Source: Pirellulales bacterium
Lineage (GTDB): Bacteria; Planctomycetota; Planctomycetia; Pirellulales; JACPPG01
Length of the DNA stretch: 64,000 nucleotides
Reading direction: 5' to 3'
Assembly: GCA_035546535.1 (NCBI GenBank)
Contig: DASZWQ010000180.1
Coordinates: 21,806-85,805 of the forward strand
Under the pieces are notes generated by a model. It saw only the letters and a list, made by a program, of their open reading frames with translations, ran no database searches and was not told where the DNA came from. Shown in pieces: positions 1 to 8,882 of the stretch (positions within the stretch are counted from its first letter, which is position 1; each line of letters begins with the position of its first letter). The translations under genes were made by a program, and so were the position numbers.

Positions 1-2114
1 GCGACGCCCTGGTCTTCCAGCGTTCGCTGTCGTTCGGCCACCTCTGCTTGGGCGCGGGCCAGTTGCGCACGCTGCACCGACAGGTCGATTTCGGCCTGAC
101 GAAGCTTTTCCTCCCACTCCTTTTCCAGTTGCTTGATCCGGGCCCGTTCCTGCATGATCAGCTCGTCCTTGTCCAGTATGTCGGCGACGTTCGGCGCCGG
201 GGTCGCGGCACTGACACTTACCCCGGCCCCCTGTTCTTCCAACTGGCGGCGCAACTCTTCGATTTCTTCGTCGCGTTTGCGCAGTTCCGCGTCGGTTTCC
301 CGCACGACATTCTCGATGCGCACGATCTCGTCGCGCCGCTCTTCTTCGGGCTCCTCGCCTTCGTCCGCTTCCAGGCTGGCGAGCAACTGGCGTTTGCGCG
401 CTTCCCAGTCCATTGATACGCCCGTAGCCGGTGCCGCTGCCCTTCCGGCGCCGGCGCTGCGTTTTTCCAACTCCTCGTTCTTCTTTTTCAGCTCGCGAAT
501 GTCGCGCACGGCCATTTCGTAGCGCTGCGTCAGATCGGCAAATTCGGCCGAGCTCGATTCGTCGGAATTGCCGCCGTCGGGCGACTTCGCCACGACGAGC
601 GCCGCCTCGGCGTCGGCCAGCCGGCGCACGAGATCGTCACGCTCGGCCGTGAGTCGCTCGGCTAGCTCTCGAGCACGCAGCTCGCTCTGGCTCGGACCGC
701 GGTCTTCACACGACGATTCGCGCAAGTCTCGTTCCTGCCCGGCTTCCAGTTCAGCGACTTGTTGACGCAAAGCGGCGTTCTCGCCTTGCGCTTTGCTTAG
801 TGCGTCCTGGGCCTTGTTCAGCTCGTCTTGGACTGTGCCGGCCTGTTGCACACCGGCAGAGCATCTCCGGGTCGCCTCGTCCAACTGCGCAGTGAGCGCT
901 GCGATTTGTGCTTGAGCTGCCATGTGGGCTGCGGCCGCCCGGTCCAGTTCCTCGCCGCGCTCCCGTAACCTTTCGCTCAGACTCGTCGTCTCGCGACGTG
1001 CGTCGGCCAAGAGGGCCTCATGAGCGGAATTCCCCTGACTGGCAAGCGCTTCCAAATCAGCCAGGCGGCCGGCGATCAATTGCTGGCCAAGGTCTCGCTC
1101 GCGTTTCAGTTGCTCGGCGATGCGCCGACGCTGCTCCAAGGTGCGCTCTTGATCTTCGGCGAGCGACTGTCGCTGGCGTTCCAGGCCGGCGGTGCGCTCT
1201 TCGTATTGCCGCTTGACGAGCGCCAGCTCCTGGTCGGAGGTCTGCCGTTCAGCGGCCAAAGCCCGCTCTGCTTGTCGCAGTGCGGCCAGCGCCGCGGCAT
1301 GCTCTTCGCGATCTGCGGCGAGTCTGGCGGTCTCGGCGTTCAGTGCATTCTGGCGATCTTCCAGTTGCTTCTTGGTTGCGGCGAGCTGCTTTTCGGCGAC
1401 TTCGCGTTGTTCGGACGCGGCGCACTCGTCGGCAGCCAGCTTCGCAACGGCTGCGTCCAGCTCTTCGCGTTGCGAAGCGAGCTTTGCCTGCCTGCGCGAT
1501 AAGTCGTCCTCGGCTGCTTGCCGCTCCTTCTCGAGGGAGATTCGGGCATCGCGGGCCGCGGCTTGCAACTGTTGCGCAGCTGCGTATGTACGTTGTGCGG
1601 CGGCCTCGGCCTCTTCGGCCGCCTGCGCTCGTTCGGCCAGTGCGGCTTGACGTCGTTCCAGCTCGGTTTCGCGGCGCTCAACCTCGGCGAGTCGTTCGGG
1701 GAGTTCCTTGGCCTGGCGCGCCAATTCCCGTTGCCACTCGGCGTGCTTAGCTTCGCGCTCTTCGTCGCGGCTCGCCATCGCTTTCTCGCGGGCCGACAAT
1801 TCCGTTTGCCGCCGATCAAGCTCGAGGGCCAGGCGGTCCAGTTCCGCGGCCCGGGCCGTGAGTGCTGCGCTGCGTGTGTCATCCTCGCCGGCATGACGAT
1901 CGATTTGCGTTTGCCGGGACAGTGCCGCTTCGCGCGCCGCGCCAAGATCGCGCGCGGCCTGATCGATTTGCGCGAGGATCCGCGCTTCGAGCTGGCCGAG
2001 GCGCTCGCGCTGGGCAGCGCTTTGGGACTGCAATCGTTCCCGCCGCTCTTGCAAGCTTCGCGCAAAGGATGATAGGGGATAGGCCGGTTCCGGCTGTGAA
2101 GAATCCACGTCCAT
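1..2114 (-). CDS. Long coiled-coil protein, planctomycete type (partial, C-terminus beyond left edge)
   Basis: The minus-strand frame starts at the ATG complementary to 2112-2114 and stays open to base 1, giving at least 704 residues with no stop. The N-terminus reads MDVDSSQPEPAYPLSSFARS. From about residue 20 to the edge the protein is almost all A/E/R/Q/L with heptad-like spacing, so a very long coiled coil is expected; no enzymatic domain, signal peptide or membrane segment is seen. From M568 (base 413) the character changes to a denser acidic block with MDWEARKRQLLASLEA, then EEIEELRRQLEEQ and KQLEKEWEEKLRQAEIDLSV. From memory, this resembles a C-terminal block shared by planctomycete coiled-coil proteins of unknown function. 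A structural, scaffolding or segregation-like role is only inference. The gene is divergent from the M29 aminopeptidase gene across 295 bp. Confidence 0.8.
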   Translation of the reverse strand, partial: MDVDSSQPEPAYPLSSFARSLQERRERLQSQSAAQRERLGQLEARILAQIDQAARDLGAAREAALSRQTQIDRHAGEDDTRSAALTARAAELDRLALELDRRQTELSAREKAMASRDEEREAKHAEWQRELARQAKELPERLAEVERRETELERRQAALAERAQAAEEAEAAAQRTYAAAQQLQAAARDARISLEKERQAAEDDLSRRQAKLASQREELDAAVAKLAADECAASEQREVAEKQLAATKKQLEDRQNALNAETARLAADREEHAAALAALRQAERALAAERQTSDQELALVKRQYEERTAGLERQRQSLAEDQERTLEQRRRIAEQLKRERDLGQQLIAGRLADLEALASQGNSAHEALLADARRETTSLSERLRERGEELDRAAAAHMAAQAQIAALTAQLDEATRRCSAGVQQAGTVQDELNKAQDALSKAQGENAALRQQVAELEAGQERDLRESSCEDRGPSQSELRARELAERLTAERDDLVRRLADAEAALVVAKSPDGGNSDESSSAEFADLTQRYEMAVRDIRELKKKNEELEKRSAGAGRAAAPATGVSMDWEARKRQLLASLEADEGEEPEEERRDEIVRIENVVRETDAELRKRDEEIEELRRQLEEQGAGVSVSAATPAPNVADILDKDELIMQERARIKQLEKEWEEKLRQAEIDLSVQRAQLARAQAEVAERQRTLEDQGV

Positions 2115-2327
2115 TAGAGTGCCAAATCCCAGGGGCTTGCGGGGGCGAGCGGCACCATCGGCTCGTTCGCCGGCGCAAGTCGCATGCGCGCCAGAAATGA
2201 TTTCCTACATTCGTATAGGCCGCCGATCATGGCACGTCAAAGCAGCCTGTCCGGTCTGGACGGTCATAGCGATTCTGCCGTCGCCCGCCGCGTGCTTGGC
2301 GACAAAGTGACGCCGCGGCGGGTCGCA

Positions 2328-2356
2328 TTGTTGGGCGTGGCCTCGTCCCCTATCAT
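2328..2356 (+). promoter_or_regulatory. Possible sigma-70-type promoter for the M29 aminopeptidase gene
   Basis: TTGTTG at 2328-2333 and TATCAT at 2351-2356 are separated by 17 bp, about 54 bp upstream of the ATG at 2410. The -10 box sits inside a CCCC/GGGG-flanked hexamer. This is pattern matching only. The remainder of the 2115-2409 gap shows no gene. Confidence 0.35.
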
Positions 2357-2409
2357 GGGGCGCGCTCGAGCACAGAGTTTTCTGAAAACGACACGCTCAC
2401 GGCAGAATC

Positions 2410-3525
2410 ATGAACGATCCACGTATTGCGCGGCTGGCGGAAATTCTCATCGATCACAGCTGCGAGCTGAAACGCGGCGAAAAAATTCTCATCGAGGCGA
2501 TTGACGTTCCCTCGCCGCAACTGGTCTGCCAGCTCGTCGAGTTGGCGGCAAAGCGCGGGGCGCAGCCGCTGGTGACGCTGAAAAACAACGAGGTCCTGCG
2601 TTCTCTCTATCGAACGGGCACGGCCGACAATATCGCTCTGGCGGGCCGCTTCGAAGCGGCCCGCATGCAGGAGATGGATGCCTACGTGGGGGTGCGGGGC
2701 GCTTCGAACAGCAGTCAATTCTCGGACGTGCCGCTTGCGCAAATGGACCTGTACCAGCAGTATTGGTGGCATCCCGTACACAGCGAAATTCGCGTTCCGA
2801 AGACGAAGTGGGTCGTCCTCCGCTACCCGACCGACGCCATGGCCCAGGCCGCTAACATGAGTACCGCGGCGTTCGAGGATTTTTACTTCTCGGTATGCAC
2901 GGCCGATTACGCGCAAATGGCCCGGGACCAGGAGCCGCTGGTGGCGCGAATGAAAGCGGCGGACAAGGTGCGCCTCGTCGCGCCGGGCACCGACCTGCGA
3001 TTCTCGATTCGCGGCATCGACGTGCGTCCCTGCTACGGCCAGCGGAATATTCCCGACGGCGAAGTGTTCACCGCGCCGGTGCGCGACAGCCTGGAGGGGA
3101 CGATCCGCTACAACGCTCCCTCGCGCTACCAGGGAACCGTCTTCGAGGGGATCGAATTCGAGTTCCGCCAAGGCAAGATCGTGCGTGCCAGTTGCCGTAA
3201 CGAAGTCGACAAGCTGAACAAGATCCTCGATTCCGATGAAGGAGCTCGCTACATCGGCGAATGGTCGATCGGCTGCAATAACCTGGTGCGGCAACCGATG
3301 CTCGACACGCTCTTCGACGAAAAGATCGGCGGCTCGATCCACCTCACGCCGGGCAACGCCTACGACGAGTGCGACAACGGCAATCGCAGCCGCGTCCACT
3401 GGGACCTGGTGCTGATCCAGACGCCCGAGTGGGGCGGCGGCGAAATCTGGTTCGACGACGAGTTGGTGCGCAAGGACGGCCGCTTCCTGCCCGCCGAGTT
3501 GCAGGGGCTCAACAACGGGCTGTAG
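2410..3525 (+). CDS. M29-family metallo-aminopeptidase
   Basis: 371 aa, typical length for family M29 (AmpS/AmpT/PepS), cytoplasmic dinuclear-metal exopeptidases that remove N-terminal residues from peptides. The C-terminal half carries the expected ligand pattern: E218 in PDGEVFTAP, E284 in YIGEW, H311 in GGSIHLTPG, and H330/D332 in RVHWDLV. The N-terminal domain (about 1-190) has the usual GEKILIEA segment. There is no signal peptide. The ATG start has no strong Shine-Dalgarno sequence but is the first in frame. It is a monocistronic plus-strand gene between two minus-strand genes. Substrate specificity cannot be told from sequence. Confidence 0.9.
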   Translation: MNDPRIARLAEILIDHSCELKRGEKILIEAIDVPSPQLVCQLVELAAKRGAQPLVTLKNNEVLRSLYRTGTADNIALAGRFEAARMQEMDAYVGVRGASNSSQFSDVPLAQMDLYQQYWWHPVHSEIRVPKTKWVVLRYPTDAMAQAANMSTAAFEDFYFSVCTADYAQMARDQEPLVARMKAADKVRLVAPGTDLRFSIRGIDVRPCYGQRNIPDGEVFTAPVRDSLEGTIRYNAPSRYQGTVFEGIEFEFRQGKIVRASCRNEVDKLNKILDSDEGARYIGEWSIGCNNLVRQPMLDTLFDEKIGGSIHLTPGNAYDECDNGNRSRVHWDLVLIQTPEWGGGEIWFDDELVRKDGRFLPAELQGLNNGL

Positions 3526-3564
3526 CCGTCGCCTGAGAAGGGTCGGAAAAGCCCGAGCCGCCAC

Positions 3565-4719
3565 TTACGGCTGCTTTTTACCGGCCAGCGTCACCGGTTT
3601 GTATTTGTGATCGCGCTTGCGGATGACCGTGCCCTCGAGCACTTTGTCCGGATCCGGTTGCTGTGCGGTGGATGACGGATCGCGGCGCTGCAACTGGGCC
3701 AGGACGTCCATGCCCTCGATAATGCGGCCGAACACCGTATGGCGTCCGTCCAAGTGCGGCGTGGGGACAAAGGTCAGAAAGAACTGCGAGCCGCCGGTAT
3801 CCTTGCCGGCGTGCGCCATACTGAGCGAGCCGCGAAAGTGCTCGCGATGATTGGGCTTATCGCATTCGCAAGCGATCGTATAGCCGGGGCCGCCCTTGCC
3901 GGTCCCGTCGGGGTCGCCGCCTTGGGCCACGAAGCCCTTGAGCACGCGATGAAAGGGGGTGCCGTTGTAGAATCCCTTTTCGACCAGGGTAATGAAATTA
4001 GCGACCGTATTGGGCGCCTCGTTCTCGAAAAGCTCGAGGACGATGTCCCCCTTGGTGGTTGTGAGCTTCACGCGCGGCAAATCATCGGCCTTGGCTTCTG
4101 CCTCCCGTATCTTGACCTCCTTGTCCCACCTTTTCTGGTATTCGGGAACTTGGGCGAGCAACACTTTACCGGGCGAATCCTCCAGGACGTTGGCGTCTTT
4201 GGCGATCTTGAGATCTTTCGCCGCGGTCTCGAAGTCGTTGGCATTGAACGCAGCGCGACCCGCAATCGCATAAATCGCTTTGTTCTCGTAACCGTTGTCG
4301 ATCAGCACGTTCGCCAGGCGTACCGCTTCTTCGTATTGTTCCCGCTGCTCGGCCGTAGATGCCATGGCTTCGAGGTACTGTCCAATCTCTTTGTTTTTGT
4401 TCGGCGCCGCCAGGTAGGCCAGCTCGGCCGCCTTGTGCATCTTCGGCTCCATGGCCAGGCCGCGCCCCTTGATATCTTCGTACTTCTTTTGCAGCTTTTC
4501 GGCGTCTTCTGTATTGCCGGCGAGCTTGGCGGCGCGGTACTCGAGCGCGGTTTTCCGCATTTCAGCCACAATCTTTTTCCACTCCGCGAATTGCTGGTCG
4601 AAATAGGCCTGCGGGTCCTTGGTATTGGATCGCGCGGCTTGGGCCAACAAGCGCTCGCTCGCAACCGGGGCCATCGTTAGTCCCATCGCCAGCAGCACCA
4701 AAGAGACGTGGAAACGCAT
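3565..4719 (-). CDS. Exported cyclophilin-type peptidyl-prolyl cis-trans isomerase with helical N-terminal domain
   Basis: 384 aa from the ATG at 4719, preferred over an upstream start because it follows a GAGG box at 9-10 bp and begins a clean signal peptide ([20 protein letters not shown], then a cut near LLAQA). Residues about 30-210 are helical and charged, with possible TPR-like repeats ([22 protein letters not shown]). From about 213 a complete cyclophilin domain follows: [30 protein letters not shown], the GSQFF segment and [11 protein letters not shown]. The reaction is proline cis-trans isomerisation on extracytoplasmic proteins. The fusion with a repeat-like N-terminal domain suggests a chaperone or scaffold role (inference). 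It is divergent from rsmD. Confidence 0.9.
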   Translation of the reverse strand: MRFHVSLVLLAMGLTMAPVASERLLAQAARSNTKDPQAYFDQQFAEWKKIVAEMRKTALEYRAAKLAGNTEDAEKLQKKYEDIKGRGLAMEPKMHKAAELAYLAAPNKNKEIGQYLEAMASTAEQREQYEEAVRLANVLIDNGYENKAIYAIAGRAAFNANDFETAAKDLKIAKDANVLEDSPGKVLLAQVPEYQKRWDKEVKIREAEAKADDLPRVKLTTTKGDIVLELFENEAPNTVANFITLVEKGFYNGTPFHRVLKGFVAQGGDPDGTGKGGPGYTIACECDKPNHREHFRGSLSMAHAGKDTGGSQFFLTFVPTPHLDGRHTVFGRIIEGMDVLAQLQRRDPSSTAQQPDPDKVLEGTVIRKRDHKYKPVTLAGKKQP

Positions 4720-4867
4720 CGGCAAAATCCTCAATGGAAAGGGCTGTCGAAACCGGGAGCAGCCCGGGGGCGGTGCTTCCGTCAGCGAAACCATCAATCT
4801 ACCATACATCCATACGCCGCGACACGCAGGCCTGGCACTGCACCGCTTACCGTGCGGAATTTTCTAC

Positions 4868-5491
4868 GTGAAACGACGAGCACCACGCGAGACTGACGCT
4901 GCCGGGCGTGCGCCGCAGGCCGCCGAGCCGACCCCTCTGCGGATTATTGGCGGCACGTTAGCGCGGCGACGTCTGAAATACTCGGGCGACCCGCGCACGC
5001 GCCCCATGAAGGACCGGGTCCGCGAGGCTGTCTTCAATCTTGTGGGGCCTGCGGTCGCCGGCACTCACGCTATCGACCTGTTTGCCGGCACCGGCGCGCT
5101 TGGTTTGGAAGCGATCAGCCGCGGCGCGGCCCGGGCCACGTTCCTCGAGCAGCATTTTCCCACGGCCCAAGTGATTCGCGAAAATATCGCCCAACTGGAC
5201 CTTGCCGGCGTCACCGAAGTCATCCCGGGAAATGCCTTCATCTGGTCGCGCCGACTGCCACCGCCGGACGCAATGCCGTGGACCGTATTCTGCTCGCCGC
5301 CTTACGACTTCTACGTCGAGCGCGAAGGAGACGTTCTGGAAATGCTGTCGCGGTTGCTGCAAGCCGCGCCGCCTGCGAGTATCTTCGTCGTCGAGGCCGA
5401 CGCGCGGTTTGATTTCGCCCATTTGCCGCAGCCGCACTCGTGGGATGTGCGCGTTTACCCGCCCGCCCACGTCGGCATATTACGAACGTAA
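4868..5491 (+). CDS. rsmD: 16S rRNA (guanine966-N2)-methyltransferase RsmD
   Basis: 207 aa from a GTG at 4868. Longer in-frame options reach back into the divergent cyclophilin gene, and the next ATG lies inside the conserved domain. Seen: LRIIGGTLARRRL and TRPMKDRVREAVFNLV (typical RsmD N-terminus), the SAM-binding IDLFAGTGALGLEAISRGA near residues 69-88, and the catalytic motif CSPPYDFY near 143 (usually D/NPPY; here the first position is S). Family knowledge: methylates G966 of 16S rRNA on the assembling 30S subunit. The S in place of D/N is a small departure. The start has only a weak GGA box. Confidence 0.87.
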   Translation: MKRRAPRETDAAGRAPQAAEPTPLRIIGGTLARRRLKYSGDPRTRPMKDRVREAVFNLVGPAVAGTHAIDLFAGTGALGLEAISRGAARATFLEQHFPTAQVIRENIAQLDLAGVTEVIPGNAFIWSRRLPPPDAMPWTVFCSPPYDFYVEREGDVLEMLSRLLQAAPPASIFVVEADARFDFAHLPQPHSWDVRVYPPAHVGILRT

Positions 5492-5517
5492 GTAGCAAGG
5501 TGTCGAATTGGAAAAGG

Positions 5518-5602
5518 GGGTGCCATGCTCACGCTGGCGTGAGTATGTGGGTCGATCGCTTGCCAGTGCAGCATGGCCACGACGAGCGTGGCCATGGCAC
5601 CC
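5518..5602. repeat. Nested inverted-repeat (REP-like) element
   Basis: The ends are a 10-bp inverted repeat, GGGTGCCATG (5518-5527) and CATGGCACCC (5593-5602). Inside are two smaller hairpins, CTCACGC-TGG-CGTGAG near 5528-5543 and ATGGCCACG/CGTGGCCAT near 5573-5595. It lies between rsmD and the cupin gene, in the 3' flank of rsmD. It has the architecture of a paired REP element; no transposase is nearby. Confidence 0.6.
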
Positions 5603-5654
5603 AGAACGTGTAACAAACCATGAGGAATGATTTTTCAAGGACTGGCAAAAAAGC

Positions 5655-6020
5655 ATGGATATTCACAACATCAATGACGTGCCGGCCTTTACCACCAAGG
5701 ACGGCTCGGAAATTCGCGAACTACTGGCCGACCGCAATTCGTGCATCGTGAAACAAAGCCTGGCCGAGGCGCGGCTGGCGCCCGGGCTGTCGACAACACC
5801 CCACTACCATCCGCTGACCGAGGAGATCTATTACATCCTGGTCGGCACCGGCTCGATGCGCATCGGCGACGAACAGCGCACCGTCGGGCCGGGCGACGCC
5901 ATCGCGATTCCGCCCGGCAAGATTCACCAGATCACGAACGACGGCCGCGAGGAGCTGAAATTCTTGTGCTGCTGCGCGCCGGGCTATCAGCACGAAGATA
6001 CCGTGCTGGTCGAAGCGTGA
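5655..6020 (+). CDS. Small cupin-domain protein
   Basis: 121 aa single-domain cupin (Cupin_2 type). Motif 1 is H-Y-H-P-L-T-E-E-I-Y-Y near residues 51-61 (two His and a Glu ligand). The second motif is PPGKIHQI near 96-103, giving the last His ligand. The protein therefore very likely binds one divalent metal in a beta barrel. Small stand-alone cupins act as isomerases, dioxygenases or sensor domains, and nothing here singles out a substrate. It ends in a Cys-containing strand (FLCCCAPGY). No signal peptide. Monocistronic, convergent with the sugar-isomerase-like gene. Confidence 0.85.
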   Translation: MDIHNINDVPAFTTKDGSEIRELLADRNSCIVKQSLAEARLAPGLSTTPHYHPLTEEIYYILVGTGSMRIGDEQRTVGPGDAIAIPPGKIHQITNDGREELKFLCCCAPGYQHEDTVLVEA

Positions 6021-6067
6021 CGGGTAGTAGCCCTACATATCAGCTTTTCGCGCGGGCGCTCGCAAAC

Positions 6068-6853
6068 TCAATACAAGCTCGCGAGAAATTTCACGGCCTG
6101 GCCGATCTCGAACACCGGATCATCCGCCCGTTCGCGCTCGATACACAAATAGCCGCGATAGCCAAAGTCTTCGAGCGCTCCGAGTAGGGCGGGAAAATCG
6201 GCCAGACCGCGCCCTAGCGGCACTTCGTCGCCACGGCCGCGTGCGCGATCGCGCACCCCATCCTTGGCATGCACGAACATGACGTGCCGCGCGAGGGCTG
6301 CGATGGCCTCGCCCGGCGCGTAGCCGTTGACGATCAGGTTGCCGGGATTGAAGGTGACGCCCAACGAGCCGTCAGGCAAGGCGCCGATCAGGCGCGCAAG
6401 GTCGGCCCCGCTTTCGCTCCCCGTTTCGGCAGCCAACGTCGCGCCGATGTGATGACCAAAGGCGCCGATGTCTGTGAGCGCCTCGAGCATGACGGGCCAG
6501 TCGGATGCTTCCGCATCGGCCGGAACCTGTCCGACCTGGTTCACCACCACTGTAGCGCCGAGTTGGCTGGCCAGGCGCATGGCTTGTTTCGTGGCTGCCA
6601 CGCGACGCTCGAGCTCTTCCTGCACGTTGTAGCCGCGCCGCGTGCGAAAGCCGATAGCCGCCACGCGCAAATTGAGATTTTCGAGCAGCCTGAGAAACTC
6701 GCGCCGCCCGGTTTGCGAAAGTTCGTCCGGCCGCAATTCGGTACGGGCATCGATTTCCACCGCCGCCGCACCTAGTTGCGCGGCCGTGGCCAGTGCCCGC
6801 TTAAGCGGCATGCGCAAGCTGCGCAGTTGGATGGCAATCTTCAGCGGCTGCAT
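6068..6853 (-). CDS. Sugar phosphate isomerase/epimerase-like TIM barrel protein
   Basis: 261 aa, matching AP-endonuclease-2/xylose-isomerase-like barrels (IolE/IolI/EndoIV fold). Seen: LGAAAVEIDAR near the N-terminus, ATVVVNQVGQ, TLAAETGSESG (barrel Glu), SLGVTFNPGNLIVNG (Asp replaced by Asn-Pro-Gly-Asn), MFVHAKDGV (His-Ala-Lys-Asp metal site) and YLCIERE near the end. No signal peptide. Family members isomerise or epimerise sugars or inositols; many planctomycete paralogues have unknown substrates. The gene is divergent from the Nif3-like gene over 184 bp, which contain a small inverted repeat (ATGCTT/AAGCAT, 6975-6993). Confidence 0.82.
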   Translation of the reverse strand: MQPLKIAIQLRSLRMPLKRALATAAQLGAAAVEIDARTELRPDELSQTGRREFLRLLENLNLRVAAIGFRTRRGYNVQEELERRVAATKQAMRLASQLGATVVVNQVGQVPADAEASDWPVMLEALTDIGAFGHHIGATLAAETGSESGADLARLIGALPDGSLGVTFNPGNLIVNGYAPGEAIAALARHVMFVHAKDGVRDRARGRGDEVPLGRGLADFPALLGALEDFGYRGYLCIERERADDPVFEIGQAVKFLASLY

Positions 6854-7037
6854 AAATCGATATTCCTGGGACTTGTGCTGATTCTAGCGACCGCGTCCGC
6901 GGGTTGAAGGTGTCCGCCACGGGCCCACACCGGACCCGCGCCAGGGCCAGCGGCCGAGCCGTGTTCGCTACGCTATGCTTTTGTGGCAAGCATGGTTTAT
7001 GTTTTCGTGAAGATACAGGCCCTGCGGAAGCAGTCGT

Positions 7038-7835
7038 ATGATCACCGTCGACGACGTCTCGCGATTCCTCGACGCCTTTGCGCCGCTGCGGCTGGCCGAG
7101 CCGTGGGATAATGTCGGATTGCTGTTGGGCGATCGCCAACGCTCGGCCGATCGCATCATGACTTGTTTGACCATCACCGGCGCCACGGCCGCCGAAGCGG
7201 TTCGGCACCAGGCCCAGCTGGTCGTCGTTCACCATCCGCTGCCGTTCGCCGCCTTGAAGCGGCTGACGACCGACTCGCCCGAGGGACGCTCCCTGTGGTC
7301 GCTGGCCGGAGCCGGTATTTCGATTTTCAGTCCGCACACGGCATTCGATTCGGCGCCTGAAGGAATCAATCAGCGGCTGGCGGCGGGCCTGGGGCTTGCC
7401 GAGATCGAGCCGCTGACGACGCGTCTGGAAGATGTCGATGGCCGGCGCTTGGGCGCTGGCCGGCGCGGACAATTCTCCCAGCCCCTGCCGCTTGCGGAAG
7501 TGGTCGAGCGCGTGAAGAAATTCCTGGGGGTCGAACGTGTGCAAATCGTCGGGGCCCCGCGGACCAATGTCAGCAAGATCGCCGTCGGCTGCGGCAGCGC
7601 GGGCGACTTGCTGGCCGATGCGCGGCGCGCCGGCTGCGAATGCTTCGTGACCGGCGAAACCCGTTTTCACACGGCGCTCGAGGCCGAAGCCGCGGGCCTG
7701 GCCATGATTCTCACCGGTCATTACGCCAGCGAGCGATTCGCCGTCGAGTTTCTGGCCGAACTGCTGGCGCGCGAGTTTCCCGCTGCGTATGTGTGGGCCA
7801 GCGCCGACGAGCGCGACCCACTCGTGTGGGGCTAG
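7038..7835 (+). CDS. Nif3-like dinuclear metal-centre hexameric protein
   Basis: 265 aa with family hallmarks: EPWDNVGLLLGD near 21-32, the metal-binding VVVHHPL (H65, H66), SPHTAFDSAPEGINQRLA, and the C-terminal FHTALEAEAAGLAMILTGHYASE with His and Glu ligands. The central PII-like insert of the longer (about 370 aa) family members is absent. These proteins form hexameric rings and are often annotated GTP cyclohydrolase I type 2; their true activity is unsettled. Cytoplasmic. The 294-bp gap that follows has no gene. Confidence 0.87.
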   Translation: MITVDDVSRFLDAFAPLRLAEPWDNVGLLLGDRQRSADRIMTCLTITGATAAEAVRHQAQLVVVHHPLPFAALKRLTTDSPEGRSLWSLAGAGISIFSPHTAFDSAPEGINQRLAAGLGLAEIEPLTTRLEDVDGRRLGAGRRGQFSQPLPLAEVVERVKKFLGVERVQIVGAPRTNVSKIAVGCGSAGDLLADARRAGCECFVTGETRFHTALEAEAAGLAMILTGHYASERFAVEFLAELLAREFPAAYVWASADERDPLVWG

Positions 7836-8129
7836 CAGCGCGCGGACGGGAAGCAGCGTCGTTGCAGCAAGTCACAACGCGTCCAACCGTCTCGACGACG
7901 TGTCCGCGCCGCCAGTGCTCGCGCTACCCGCCGATATTTGGTGGACTTTCGGTGAAAGGTTGCCGGCTGCGAAGAAGGGGCGCTTGACTCCTCGTGGCTT
8001 TTGCTGGAGAGACGGTCCTTCGAGCCTTTTCGCGCTCGTTGACTTGGCCCCTTGCCCACTTAGAATTGCCAGCAGCCTGCGGGAGGCCGTGGCGGGAATC
8101 TTTGCTGGTCATTCGAGGAGGGTGCCACC

Positions 8130-8882
8130 ATGGCGCAGCGATGTCTCACCGCCTTGCCGGTCTATAACGAAGCGAAATACGTGTCGGGCGTGCTGGCCGA
8201 AGTGCGCCGCTACAGCCCCGAGATTCTCGTCGTCAATGACGGCTCGAGCGACGGCACGACGGAACTATTGGCCGCCGAGCCAGGCATCCACCTGGTTACG
8301 CACGACAAGAATCGCGGCTATGGCGCTGCCCTGCGCTCGGCTTTCGACTTCGCCGTAAAGAACGACTACGACGTGCTGGTGACGATCGATTGCGATGGCC
8401 AGCACCAGCCACGCATGATTCCGCAATTCTTCGCCGAATGCGACGGTTGGGACATCGTCTCGGGCAGCCGGTACCTGGAGCAGTTCTCGGGCGATAGCCG
8501 GCCGCCGGCCGATCGGCGGCGGGTGAACGAACTCCTGACCGCGCGCATCAACGAACTGTTGGGGCTGAACGTGACCGATGCCTTTTGCGGCTTCAAGGCC
8601 TATCGCGTTTGCCGGCTGCCGGAGCTCGATTTGACCGACGACGGCTACGCCATGCCGCTGGAGCTGTGGGTGCAAGCGGCGTTTCACGGCTTCCGCATCA
8701 AGGAATTGGCGGTCCCGCTGATTTACCTCGACCTGGCCCGATCTTTCGGCGGCGCGCTCGACGACACGGAGACGCGGCTGGCCCATTACAACAAGATCTT
8801 GCAGCAGGCGCTTGCGCGAACGACCGAAAATCGCAAAACCACGCCGCATTCGAGATCGCTTTGTAACGAGCGCGCCGGATGA
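8130..8882 (+). CDS. Family 2 glycosyltransferase (dolichyl-phosphate mannose synthase-like)
   Basis: 250 aa. GT-A fold signature: LTALPVYNEAKYV at the N-terminus, ILVVNDGSSDGT near 34-45, and the DXD-like VTIDCDGQHQP near 87-97; acceptor-side residues lie in VSGSRYLE and FCGFKAYR. No transmembrane segments are evident, so this is a soluble or peripheral GT2 that would move a sugar from a nucleotide donor to a lipid or other acceptor (inference). A very strong ribosome-binding site (GAGGAGG at 8115-8121) precedes the ATG. The stop codon overlaps the next start by 4 bp (ATGA, 8879-8882), so the two genes are probably translationally coupled. Confidence 0.87.
   Translation: MAQRCLTALPVYNEAKYVSGVLAEVRRYSPEILVVNDGSSDGTTELLAAEPGIHLVTHDKNRGYGAALRSAFDFAVKNDYDVLVTIDCDGQHQPRMIPQFFAECDGWDIVSGSRYLEQFSGDSRPPADRRRVNELLTARINELLGLNVTDAFCGFKAYRVCRLPELDLTDDGYAMPLELWVQAAFHGFRIKELAVPLIYLDLARSFGGALDDTETRLAHYNKILQQALARTTENRKTTPHSRSLCNERAG

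Noticed and set aside
2353..3564. 403-codon open frame opposite the M29 aminopeptidase gene
   Set aside because: High-GC codon bias leaves the antisense frame open; it has no recognisable domain and the sense protein carries all M29 ligands.
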